Source of the DNA: Dasypus novemcinctus | Taxonomy: Eukaryota > Chordata > Mammalia > Cingulata > Dasypodidae | Direction: 5' to 3' | Assembly (NCBI RefSeq): GCF_030445035.2 | Contig: NC_080677.1 | Coordinates: 107,629,513 to 107,693,512, forward strand | Length of the DNA stretch: 64,000 nt | Part shown: one piece after another, positions 33,711 through 44,732 of the stretch | Layout: each line of letters starts with the position of its first letter | Numbering within the stretch: the stretch's first letter is position 1 | The notes under the pieces: model-generated | Seen by the model: the letters and a program-made list of their open reading frames with translations, nothing else | Told to the model about the DNA's origin: nothing | The model's database searches: none | Translations under genes and position numbers: made by a program

Positions 33711-33804
33711 GTCTCATACATGATTTAAGTGGGGGAGATACAGGGATGAGCTAATGTTGGATTTTGGCTAGAGTTTGAGGTAGGTGTTCTCTGGCTTCCA
33801 TTCT

Positions 33805-33880
33805 AATAATTCCCTAACATTTATAAAGTGCTTACTGTGTGCCAGGCACATATTTATTATGTAGTTTAATTTGCAAATCC
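33805..33880 (-). repeat. MIR fragment
   Basis: Contains aacatttataaagtgcttac and tgtgccaggcacatatttat. Confidence 0.55.
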
Positions 33881-33959
33881 TTTGCTGTTTCCTGACTCTT
33901 CTTCAACCTGTTACTTACAAACAAAATTAGCAGAAAAACTGTAATCAGAGTAAGATGCT

Positions 33960-34437
33960 GTGTTAGTTTTAAATTGCTGCTGTAACAGATTACCAAAACT
34001 TAGTGCTTAAAATAACACAAATTTACTATCCTATAGTTCTATAGGTCAGAGGTCTGACATGGATTTCACTGGGCTTAAATCAAGGTGTGAGCAGGGTTGC
34101 ATTCCTTTTTCCAAAGGAGAATCTGTATCCTTGCCTTTTCCATCTTCTGGAGGTCACCTGCCTCCCTTGGCTAGTGACGCCCTTCTTCCATCTTCAAAGC
34201 CAACAATGGCAGGCTTCTCACTCAGCCGTCTGTCTGCAGCAGGAAAGGTACTCCGTTTTTAAGGACTCATGGCATTAGATTGTGCACACTTGTGTGATCC
34301 AGGATAGTCTCCCCACCTCAAGGTTCCTAACTTCAGTCACATCTGCAAAGGTCCTTTTGCCTTGTAAAGTCACATCTTCACTACTCTGGAGATTAGGACG
34401 TGGCTATCTTTAGGGACCATTATTTGCCTATGACAGA
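33960..34437 (-). mobile_element. MaLR/MLT1-like solo LTR
   Basis: A reversed LTR-type repeat from tgttagttttaaattgctgc to the tatttgcctatgaca end. Related to the copies at 22990 and 33330. Confidence 0.6.
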
Positions 34438-35159
34438 TGCACAGTAAAATATATCATGAACATTTGTAGTAATATAGATAACTCAGAGCTTAATGATCTT
34501 TTTCGTGCTGTTTCTTTTTTCTTATAAAATTGCTTCATTTGGAAACACAGTCCAAAACCCTGGCCTATTGAAGCTCTTTTTTGAGACACAGGATCAACTC
34601 TATTAGATTTAAGGACCTTTATTAAAATGCCTACTCCTAGTGGAAGCTTTAGCTATCCCAGAAAGACATTAGAGGAGAACATACTTCCAAAAGACCTGTC
34701 TGATTGGAGCCAAAGAGACAAAGGACAGAATTCGATCAAATGCCTATTCTTACTAAAAAATTGCAGTTACCTAGAAAACAATTGAAATCTCCTCTGAACT
34801 GACAGTGAGGGGTGGACACCTTGATAAAGATGTTGTTTGGGGCAGGAGCTGGAAGAGCCAACTTATGCATAGACATGATGAATGAAATGGACATCTATAG
34901 GACACCTAAAACGTGCCAGGTGCCATCCTAACACTGGGAATACAGTAGAGAAGTAAAACAAATTCCTAAGTTTGGGTTCTACTGGAGGAGGCAGATTTAT
35001 ATAAATATATATTATCTCTTATTGTCTATTACCCTTACTATTTTATATATTACATTATATAACTATAATGTAAGGTAGAGATATATGCTTTGAAGAAAAG
35101 TAAAGCAAGTTAAAAGGAAAGAGTGGTGGAGAGGTTGGTATTTTGGATGAGGCAGTTAA
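34438..35159. other. Mostly unidentified, AT-rich
   Basis: A short MIR/L2-like piece is visible near 34880-34960 (aacgtgccaggtgccatcct). Otherwise no feature. Confidence 0.4.
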
Positions 35160-36822
35160 AACTGGCTTTAAAATTTTTTAAAACTTTTTACTTTGAAATA
35201 ATAATTAGATTGACAGGAGTTTGCAAAGAAATGTACGGGGTAGTTCTGTGTACCTTTCAACCTCGCCCAGTGTTCCCATCTTGTGCAATTAGAGTACAAT
35301 ATCAAAACCAAGGAATTGACATTGGTACAATCCATAGAGCTTATTCAGATTTCACCAGTTATACATGCACTCATTGTGTGTATAGCTCTATGTAATTTGC
35401 CACATATGTAACCTTGTGTAACCATCGCTACAAGATATCAACTGTGTATGTGAACTATATCTTGATAAAACTGTTACAAGAAATATTCAACTGTGCCATC
35501 ATAATAAGACATGTTGGTATTACCCCTTTATAACTATACCCATTCCTCCCCATCACTAACACCTAGCAACCACTAATCTGTTCTCCATCCCTATAATTAT
35601 GTATTGTTAAGAATGTTACCTAAATGGAACAATGCTGTAGGTATCCTTTTGAGATTGGCTTTTTTTCACTCAGTATAATCCCTTGAGAGCTATCCAAGTT
35701 TGCACATCTATCCATAGTTTGTTCCTTTTTATTTTTGAGTTGTTTTCCATGGTAAGATGTGTCACAGTTTAACCATTTACCCATTAAAGGACATTTGGCT
35801 AGTTTTCAGTTATGAGCTGTTACAAATAAAACTGCCATGAACATTTGTGTACAAGTTCTTGCGTGAAAAAAAGTCTTCATTTCTCTTGGATAAATGCCCA
35901 GGAGTGTGATTGCTAGGTCATAAAGTAACTGAATATATGGTTTTCAAAGAATCTGCCAAACTATTTTCCAGAATGGTCATACCATTTTACATTCCCACCA
36001 GCAAAGTATGAGTGACCCAGTTTCTCTGTATGATCTCCAGCGTTGGATGATTCCACATCCTCACCACCATTTGGTGTTAATCACTGTTTTTCATTTTAGC
36101 TATAAACATAGTCATGCAGTGATATCTCATTATAGATTAATTTGCATTTTACTAATGGCTAATGAATATCTATTCATATGTTTATTTGCCATCTGTATTC
36201 TCTTTGGTGAAATGTATGTGCATGTCTTTTGCTCACTTTCTAAAAGTTTTTGTAATAATGTGTTTTGAGAGTTCTTTTTATATTTTACATATAAGGTCTT
36301 TGTCAGATTTGTGCTTTGCAACTACTTTCTCCCACTCTGTAGTTTGTCTTTTTATCCTTCTAACTGGGTTTCTTTGCAGAACGAATGTTTTTAATTTTGA
36401 TGAAGTCCATTTTATCAATTTTTCCTCTAATGGATGGTGCTTTTTGTGTCAGGTCTAAGAACTTTTTGCCTAGTCCTGAGTCCTGAAGATTTTCTCCTGT
36501 ATTCTTTTTTAGATGTTTTACAATTTTATGTCTAAGTCCATGATTCATTTTGAGTTATTTTTTTTTTGTAAAAGATGTGAGGTTTAAGTTGTTTTGCTTT
36601 TTTGCCTATGGATATCCAATTGTTCCGGTTCCATTTATTGAAAAGGCTCTCCCTCTTCCATTGAATTGCTCTTGCTCCTTTGTCAAAAATGAATTGGGCA
36701 TATTTGTGTGAATCTGTTCTTGGGTTCTCTGTTCTGTTCCATTGGTCTATGTGTCTATCTCTCCTTCAGTTCCACACTCTCTTAATTATTGCAGCTATAT
36801 GGTAAACCTTAATATTGGGAAG

Positions 36823-37118
36823 TGCTGAGATCAGCTCAGCGATAGGTTGGCTTGAAGGGGAGGCAACACAGAACTTTACGAAATAAAGGACAGAGAGAAA
36901 GACACAAGAGAGAAGATAAAGCTGGGACCAGGGGACTCACAACTTCTGGAACCAAGAGCCTCGACCCCAGTTTCCACCTTTATTTATTGGAAACTACCAA
37001 GCAGCTGTTTGCTATCTGAACTGCAACATCATCTACAATAATAGGGAACAACTACAACATCTACAATAAGAAACAAACCAAAAAGTTCAAGTACAATTTA
37101 AACTCTTTTTTTCCCACA
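36823..37118 (-). mobile_element. 3' LTR of the ERVK-like fossil
   Basis: On the minus strand it carries an AATAAA-type signal and ends ...atctcagca. The polypurine tract adjoins it at 37119-37131. Confidence 0.8.
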
Positions 37119-37239
37119 TTTCCCCCTTTTTGTTTTTGCTAAGGCTAAGTCTACGTAAATGATATTTCACTGATTAACAAAGCATCCTGTGTGATATTTT
37201 CACTTTTAGGTTTGAACAATACTCATTAAATTTTTTCTT

Positions 37240-37656
37240 GGGAAGCGGACTTGGCCCAGTGGTTAGGGCGTCCGTCTACCACATGGGAGGTCCGCGGTTC
37301 AAACCCGGGGCCTCCTTGACCTGTGTGGAGCTGGCCCATGCGCAGTGCTGATGCGCGCAAGGAGTGCTGTGCCACACAGGGGTGTCCCCGCATAGGGGAG
37401 CCCCATGTGCAAGGAGTGCACCCTGTAAGAAGAGCTGCCCAGCACAAAGAAAGTGCAGCCTGCCTAGGAATGGCGTCGTACACACGGAGAGCTGACACAA
37501 CAAGATGAAAGATGACACAACAAAAAGAAACACAGATTCCTGTGCCGCTGACAACAACAGAAGCAGACAAAGAAGAACACGCAGCAAATAGACACAGAGA
37601 ACAGACAACTGGAGGGGAAGGAGAGAGAAATAAATAAAATAAATCTTTAAAAAAAT
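37240..37656 (+). repeat. DAS-type SINE inside the ERVK-like fossil
   Basis: Forward full-length copy with a clean head (gggaagcggacttggcccag) and an A-rich tail. Confidence 0.92.
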
Positions 37657-38260
37657 GGTTTTTTTCTCAATACATTCAGTCCCAGGATTGTTCAAACTTA
37701 AAACAAGAGATTTACATATACATTCAACAAGGTACATTTGTATATCACTTCGAATCACTTAAGTACACAATATCATTATTAAAATTCTGGTTAGTATTCA
37801 AGCATTTTATACATAATCCATAACTACTGTAGATTATATAACAACAAATAATAAGACTTCCAACTAGCAGACATTTAATGAATACACTTTCATTTCTCAT
37901 GGACTTAATATTCCCAACCAACAAGATTATATAGGCTAGTACTCGATCAAAAATGATCTCATTTTCCCCAGTTTGTATAGTGCTCTGAGCATCTTCACTG
38001 GACCTGGGGCCACATCCAATTCACAGGCTAAATCAATATCCACCTTCTCCCTCTTCTTTTATTTTTTTAAAGCAGCCTGCTGGAGGTCTTCCTACTCCCA
38101 TGAAGGACCTTTCCTAATTAACACATGTCAGTGAGGGATAAAAGACTTTTAGTATTCCAACAATATTACAAATTCTATTAACATGAAAAAACATTATACT
38201 TTATCAATTACAGCAGAGAGTATAGTTTTGTCTTCCCAACCAAACAACATTTAATAATTT

Positions 38261-39148
38261 TTTAAAAGATTTATTTTATTTATTTCTCTTCCCTTCCCCC
38301 CAATTGTCTGCTCTTTGTTTCCATTCGCTGTGTGCTCTTCTGTGTCTGCTTGCATTCTTGTCATGCCATACGGAGAAACTGTGTCATTTTTGTTGTTGTT
38401 GTTGCATCATCTTGCTGTGTTGTTGTAGAATTTGAGAGAGGTCCAATTATTTGCGTATAGAGAGGCCAGGACTCAGGAATGATTTTGAGAAGGAAAAATG
38501 GTTTATTGACTGCCGGCTGGACTCGGGAGCTTTCTGTTTGAATCCCCAGCCCGGAACAAGATTTTCAAATGTCTTTTATACAGAGAGGAAAGGCCAAATG
38601 GTCCCTTTGTTTCAGTTCTCAATAGGCTTGAATTAGCATATATATCTTCCACATCTTAGGTAAGCTTTTAGAATGGACTCCAGACATTCAAGATAAGCTT
38701 TTAACATATTTTGTTTGCATTTCCCCTAAATACTTAAAGTTTATAGACCTTGCATTTTAAACTGTTTCCTGGGACTGGAGTCGTTGCCAATGTCACTAAG
38801 GGCAGGACTGCAGCCTCTTACTATTCTACACCCACAAGTCAAACAGCTTAGGTTATCTCTGAAGAGACAAAGAGCCTCCCACTCATAGCCCACATCAGTG
38901 TCAGCTCTCCGTGCATGTAGTGCCTCTCCTGGGCAGGCTGAGCTTTTTTTCTCACAGGGCATCTCTCCTTGTGGGGTGCACTCCTTGTGCGTGGGGCATC
39001 CCCATGTGGGGGGTGTGGCATGGCACTCCTTGCACGCAGTAGCACTGCACATGGGCCAGCTCACCACATCGGTCAGGAGGCCCTGGGTATTGAATCCTGG
39101 ACTATATGGTAGGCGGATGCTCTATCAGTTGAGCCACAACCACTTCCC
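38261..39148 (-). repeat. DAS-type SINE interrupted by a solo LTR
   Basis: One reversed SINE in two pieces (38261-38420 and 38898-39148). The whole is bounded by the 13-base duplication catttaataattt (38248-38260 and 39149-39161). The break falls inside the ttgctgtgtcagctctcc stretch. Confidence 0.92.
38421..38897 (-). mobile_element. ERV1-type solo LTR nested in a SINE
   Basis: A 477-base element with TG...CA ends and a 4-base duplication gtgt on both sides (38417-38420 and 38898-38901). Read on the minus strand it has a TATAAAA box, an AATAAA signal about 100 bases later and a ...ctacaaca end, the plan of a gammaretrovirus-like LTR. No internal region remains, as expected after LTR-LTR recombination. 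It is younger than the SINE it sits in. Confidence 0.85.
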
Positions 39149-39844
39149 ATTTAATAATTTGATAGAGTAGCAGGGACCTTACAGTTTGTCCCAATTGTTT
39201 GCCTATTCCAGGCCCTTAAAATACCATTGTCTCTGATGTTTCTTAGTAGGGTCACTGCCACAGATTTCTTCTATGCAGCCAGATTCATTGCCATCAGGCC
39301 AGGGCAGAAAGCCTTGAAATACTGCAAAAGTCCATTGTTGACCTTTTCACACAGGTTTTGCACTTTTTGTATTTATTCAGGCTTGTTTTACTTTTACAAA
39401 CCATGTTATCTCACTGAATGCTACCATAATACTTTTATAACTTGCTATTTGCATACTAGGTCTGTCCCACATATCTCCATTTCTGATATTATAAAACTAA
39501 CCATTTTATTTTAGGACAAAATACACCTTATAACATTTCAGTTAGCATTCCCACAAACTTTTTACCTTTTTCAGTATTCACTTAACGTTTACATCTTTCT
39601 TTTATCCTATGAAGAAAAATAAACTATTCATTTCAATTTAAGCAAGAACTATTTTTGTTGAAGAAACTGATAGTAATTCTATTAATCGAGACTTACAACT
39701 ATAGAGATCTCATAAACATTTTAAACTTAGGTAATAATATAAGTGCTTACTTAATTTTTTTGCCATTTGAATAGAGCTCTTTCAGAACCTTTTATTTATC
39801 AAATTATGTCACCATCCGGAGGTATCAAAATATACACTGAAAAT

Positions 39845-40375
39845 TCTTTCTTCCTTCCTATCTTCCTTCCTTCCTTTCTTTTTTTTTTTTTTTTTTTTAA
39901 AGATTTATTTATTTATTTAATTCCCCCCCCTCCCCTGGTTGTCTGTTCTTGGTGTCTATTTGCTGCGTCTTGTTACTTTGTCCGCTTCTGTTGTCGTCAG
40001 CGACACGGGAAGTGTGGGCGGCGCCATTCCTGGGCAGGCTGCTCTTTCTTTTCATGCTGGGCGGCTCTCCTCACGGGCACACTCCTTGCGCGTGGGGCTC
40101 CCCCACGCGGGGGACACCCTTGCGTGGCACGACGCTCCTTGCGCGCATCAGCGCTGCGCATGGCCAGCTCCACACGGGTCAAGGAGGCCCGGGGTTTGAA
40201 CCGCGGACCTCCCATATGGTAGACGGACGCCCTAACCACTGGGCCAAAGTCCGTTTCCCCCTTCCTTCCTTTCTTCCTTCCTTCCTTCCTTTCTTTTTCT
40301 TTCTTTCTCTTTTTCCTTCCTTTTTCTCTCTCTTTCTCTCTTTTTCTTTCTTTCTTCCTTTTTCTTTTTTGAACA
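39845..40375. repeat. TTCC/TTTC pyrimidine microsatellite flanking a SINE
   Basis: (ttcc)n-type tracts at 39848-39878 and 40258-40375 surround the SINE at 39879-40258. The tract gives long K/R/E-rich open frames on the minus strand, which are composition artefacts. Confidence 0.8.
39879..40258 (-). repeat. Young DAS-type SINE
   Basis: Full-length reversed copy with long poly-T and many intact CpGs. It shares details (catggccagctcc, then ggccaaagtccg) with the copies at 13.4 and 46.0 kb. Confidence 0.93.
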
Positions 40376-40950
40376 ATCACACACACTGAAACAATTACAA
40401 CACACACACTGACATTGAACAAACACAAAAGCAGTTCCAAATCTATTAATCTAGAATTTCTTCATTGCTTCCTTTTATAATTCAACATTACTTTTCCAGT
40501 TTTCCTCCTCTCACTTTCCTTCTTAATCTCTTTCTGTCCCCAAGCCATACTTGCTTTATGATGCCATGCTTGAACAAGTTCTGTAGCTTAGATAGTTTGA
40601 TGTAAAGCCGTTCTAGTCTTCGGAATGAGAACCAGCCGTGTACTTTCCAGCATCTGTCTCTCCATCTGCATGACCGGAGGTTCTGGGTTCCACAGGAACT
40701 TTTGTCATCTCTTGGTGTTCACGGCATGGCTTTATCCAATGAATTGGTACCCACACAGGACATTCTCTGTCTCCTGGGGAAATACAAGCAAACCCTCAAG
40801 GACTTCGAAGGCTTTCCAAACCTCTCAGGACTCTGTGCTGTCACACTAACTTTAGTTTCACTCGAAGCAGTCCTTCTTCCCTTCAGGTCCCTGTTTGGCG
40901 GCCAGCTGCTGCAAGCCTTCTTCTCTTCAAGCCCCACATTGGGTGCTAGT

Positions 40951-41245
40951 TGCTGAGATCAGCTCAGCAATAGGTTGGCTCAAAGGGAAGGCAATGCAGA
41001 ACTTTATGAAATAAAGGACAGAGAGAAAGACACGAGAGGAGATAAAGATGGGACCAGGGGATGCACAGCTTCTGGAACTGAGAACCTCCACCCTAGTTTC
41101 CACCTCGTATTTATTGGAAACTACCAAGCAGCTGTTTGCTCTCTGAACTGAAACATCATCTACAATAATAGGGAACAACTGCAACATCTACAATAAGGAA
41201 CAGGCCATACAAAGTTCAAATACAATTTAAACTCTTTTTCCCACA
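40951..41245 (-). mobile_element. 5' LTR of the ERVK-like fossil
   Basis: The partner of the LTR at 36823-37118, aligned over nearly its whole length. The primer-binding-site-like stretch is two bases inside it. Confidence 0.8.
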
Positions 41246-41691
41246 GGCAAGACTGATTCCCCCTACTTCACTCTTCTTTTTCAAAATTATTTTGGCTTTT
41301 TGGCTACTCTAGGGCTGATCCCTTTCCATATACATTTTAAAATAAGCTTGACTATGTCTACAGAGAAACTTGCTGAGATCCTGGCAGGAATTCACGATGT
41401 TGAATCTCCCAATCCATGAACATGGTATGTTTCTCCAAGGATTTTTGTTGTCTTTGATTTCTTTCATCAGCATTTTATAATTTTCATCATACAGAACCTG
41501 TACATGCTTTGTTAAATTTATATTAAGTATTTCTCTTTTTTTTTCTTTTTGAAGCAATTTGTAAGCAATGTCTTCTTGAGGAGGGAATTTGAACAGAGAC
41601 CTGAATAAAGAGAGGACATGAAAGTGAGCCATTAGTGCAAAGATCCCGAGACATGAACTTTGCAAGGACCAGCAAAAAGAATAGTACTGCT

Positions 41692-42074
41692 GGGACGCAG
41701 ACTTGGCTCAATTGGATGGGGCATCTGCCTACCAGATGGGAGGTCCGGGGTTCAAACCCAGGGTCTCCTGACTTGTGTGAGCTGGCCCACACACAGTGCT
41801 GATGCACCAAGGAGTGCCATGTCATGCAGGGGTGTCCCTCGCATAGGGGAGCTCCATGTGCAAGGAGTACACCCCATAAGAAGAGCCACCCAGCACGAAA
41901 AATGTGCAGCCTGCCCAGGAGTGGCGCCACATATACGGAGAGCTGACGCAGCAAGATGCTGCAACAAAAAGAGACACAGATTCCTGGTGCTGCTGACAAG
42001 AATACAAGCAGACATAGAGAGCAGACAACTGGGATGAGGAGTGGGGGGTGCAGGGAAGGGGAGAGAAAAAAAAA
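41692..42074 (+). repeat. DAS-type SINE
   Basis: Forward copy with head gggacgcagacttggctcaa and a G/A-rich tail. Confidence 0.87.
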
Positions 42075-42518
42075 AGTGTGGGGGGGAGGGGAGTGACATA
42101 GAAAAAGAGTGCCATAAAATGTGATCAAGAAAGTTGCCAGGGACCAGCACAACTTTGGTGAAGTCATGATGAAATCTTTGGATTTTATTCTATGGTAAAA
42201 TGCTATCAGAGACGTTTAAGCACAGGAATCTGACATATTTTAGCAGCCTTGCCCTGAATGAAGAATAGGTTGAAGGAGGGCAATGGGAAATAGGGAGCTC
42301 TGTTAGGAAGCTCTTGGAGAGGTCCAGGTGAGAGATGGTGAGAGCTCAGATCCGAATGATAGCTGTGGGGGTGATGGAGGGTGGCTGGAGTCCTGGAATA
42401 TTTTGAAGGTGGAGCTGACAGGATTTGCTAATGGGTTGAGTGTGGGATGTTAGAGAAAGAGAAGGGTAAAGGATAACTCCAAGGTTTTTGGCTCATGCAG
42501 CTGGGTGCATGGTGACAC

Positions 42519-43266
42519 TGTAACAGGTTTTGTCTTGACTATGCTGCAGAAATGAATTTCGAGAGCATGTCTAGTTAGTTAGGCCAGTAATTTATTAAGG
42601 TAGGGAGGGAAGAGAAATGGGAGAAAATAACAGATCATGGGTCCTAGGTAAAAAGGAAGGGGCTGAAAGTGATAAAGAGGGCTGATTTACAGACTACAAT
42701 TTCCCATTATAAATTATAAATCTCCAGGTTTGCTTGTGTAGTGATCCAAACTGGGGAGAAGAAGGCCAGAATAGAGGTCCAAAGGCGAAAGAGAGAGAGA
42801 TTCAGCCTTTGCACCTGTTTTTATTTATTTATTTATTTTAATTTAATTTAATTTTTTTTATTTTTATGGAATGCTTCATGAAATTGCATGTCATCCTTGT
42901 GCAGAGTCCATGCTAATCTTCTCTATATCGTTCCAATTTTAGTATATGTGCTGCTGAAGTGAGCACTTGCACTTACTTTTTGAACCATTAATTGTTCTAC
43001 CCCTTTGCTAATGGCATAGGAGGAATCCCAGCTGTTTGCTGTTTTGGTTGATTACCCCACCAATCAATTCCCCAGGAAAGCCCAATAATAAGGCCCCTGG
43101 AGAATAGCCAAGGCTTCTTCTGGCTTCCAGAGGAAATCTTTTTCTGAATGAAGAATTCCATGAGGGTCCTCCAGCAGCCATCTTGGGGGGGTGGGGCACC
43201 AATGTCCATGTGGACTTCTTGCCAGGTTCCAGATTCATCTATTGATTCCCTATCTTGCCTGCTTCA
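42519..43266 (-). mobile_element. Candidate solo LTR containing a U6 retropseudogene
   Basis: TG...CA ends with a 6-base flanking duplication (42513-42518 and 43267-43272, one mismatch). The minus strand has an AATAAA signal near its end. A U6-derived insertion of about 150 bases sits inside. The 6-base duplication suggests the class II/ERVK type. Old and without an internal region. Confidence 0.6.
42861..42966 (-). pseudogene. U6 snRNA retropseudogene
   Basis: The reverse complement matches U6 along its full length, from gtgctcacttcagcagcaca through ttggaacgatatagagaaga to ttccata plus a T-run, with scattered changes. A (taaa)n-rich tail at 42817-42860 lies on its 3' side and ttgcac repeats flank it, which indicates L1-mediated retroposition. 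It lacks a U6 promoter. Confidence 0.9.
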
Positions 43267-43520
43267 TGCCACTTACTGAGAAGAGAAAAACTACATTCCA
43301 TAGTATAAAAACATAGAGTCACCACCCAGAAAAGACCTAAAATCTGATGTCACAATGTGCAGTGACAAACTGTAATGGGGTAGAATTACTGTTTCCCAAA
43401 CTAGCCACATTTCCATCATCTTGCCTATTGGTTGGACTTCCAGGAACTGCTGATATAGTACCACAAAGAAGGATCTTGGAGACGGAAGAAAAGGAAAGTG
43501 AAATGGATAGTTATTAAGCA

Positions 43521-43720
43521 CTTAAGGACCAAGCTCTTTATCATGTTACTGCATACTTATCCTCATTGGATTCCTTAGAGCTAAATACTAATACCCTCAT
43601 ATTTATAAAGGAAGAAAATGGAGGCTCAGAATAAGTTGCTCAAAGTTGCTTGAGTAGTAATACTTAATTTAGTTCTCCAATTCCAAATCTATTGTGCTGC
43701 CTCTTTGATGACATTGCTTA
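43521..43720 (-). repeat. MIR-like fragment
   Basis: Weak reversed MIR pattern: catacttatcctcattgga, then ggaggctcagaataagttgc. Confidence 0.45.
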
Positions 43721-44732
43721 CCTAGCCCCTTTCCCATTTTTCCTTTCCTTTTGATTTGATGCTCTTAGTTGCAGAAAGAGAACTGAAATGCTGCAACAGT
43801 TATGCTCTCAACTCCAGCCAGTGTGACAATCTGAACCATTAGGAGGCAACCAAGGCCTCAAGGATACCAATGAATATTCCATGGGTACTTCCATGCTCAT
43901 CCTCGTTGAGTGGCGGGCCCAGTGGCAAATATTGTAACAATAAGTCAGCATTGAATGTGTGACCTCAAAATGCCTAAATATTTGATGAGTATGACTCAGA
44001 AATCAAGAAGTTACTTGTAGCAAATCAAGTACTCTACTGCATTGTCAACACAGGACAGCCTCTTATGGTCCTGACAAAGGGATTGTGTTATGACATGTAG
44101 ATCAGGTTAAGACTCTTGAGGAACTGGGCAGGTAGGGTTGGCTCAGGCTCAGGAGGGGCGCACTTTGCAGCCTTTCACCAGGCTGAAGTCTGACAGTGTG
44201 TGAAGTCTCTGAGGAGTTTCTAACAGACACCAGCAGTCTTGGTATACCAGCAGGAGGGGATGGATGTGCTTACCCTGGGACCTTGAATGCCATTCAGGAA
44301 ACACCAGGAATTTTCTCTTCTCCACTCTCTAGTGAAGACTCTCCTTCCTTTCCAAACCTGCTGCCTGACAGGATTTCTGAATCTCTTTACACTTCCTTCT
44401 GATTCTGAGGAATGCAGAACCCTGGCTGTTGTTGCAGTTGGCACTGATGGAAACCTGGTCCAGTAGTCTATGACCATACTACAAGAATTTTCCCAGTCTG
44501 CCTTCCTGCTGCCCTTTGCCTAGGCTAGGAGGGTTCCCAGAAAGAAATGCTGAAGCTTGGGGAATAGGCATACACACAAACCAAGTTGAAAAATTAGTAT
44601 ATCTTCTCCCCCCCGCCCCCAAAGGGAAGAGAATTTTGCAGGGAAGACAACACCTTAGGATCTTCTCACTTCATCCTCTTCTATTTCCAGTGTAAAGGTA
44701 GTATATTATAATGATGTGAATCTTCTTTCCTG
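43721..44732. other. Unidentified intergenic stretch
   Basis: No repeat or gene I can name. One frame around 43890-44100 stays fairly open but contains stops, and I do not recognise the protein. Confidence 0.35.

Larger units (their letters stand above)
36823..41245 (-). mobile_element. ERVK-like (class II) provirus fossil with two LTRs
   Basis: Two related ~295-bp LTRs (36823-37118 and 40951-41245) both begin TG and end CA when read on the + strand. They are flanked by 6-base target duplications (36817-36822 and 41246-41251, one mismatch). The element is on the minus strand. Next to the right-hand (5') LTR, 40931-40948 resembles a tRNA-Lys primer-binding site. Next to the left-hand LTR, 37119-37131 is a polypurine tract on the minus strand. 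The interior of about 3.8 kb holds three SINEs, so only about 2.1 kb is its own. I recognise no intact gene and it looks broken. By eye the LTRs differ at roughly 8% of sites, suggesting an age of some tens of millions of years. Confidence 0.8.
35160..41569 (-). mobile_element. Antisense L1, split by an ERVK-like provirus
   Basis: 35160-36822 reads as the reverse complement of an L1 3' end and ORF2 C-terminal part (gaacatttgtgtacaagttc, then ttccatttattgaaaaggct). The same L1 resumes at 41252 (ttcaaaattattttggcttt) and runs to about 41569. The LTR element between them inserted into it. Confidence 0.8.
41570..43520 (-). repeat. L2/CR1-type ancient LINE, interrupted
   Basis: Pieces such as gacctgaataaagagagg, ttggattttattctatggta and ctccaaggtttttggctc match a common ancient LINE pattern in reverse. 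It is split by a DAS SINE (41692-42074) and by a solo LTR (42519-43266). The last part, 43273-43520, is uncertain. Confidence 0.5.

Noticed and set aside
39997-40440. K/R/E-rich open frames on the minus strand
   Set aside because: Produced by a TTCC/TTTC microsatellite joined to a SINE.
42861-42966. Functional U6 snRNA gene
   Set aside because: It has several substitutions, a retroposition tail and flanking duplications, and no upstream PSE/TATA arrangement.
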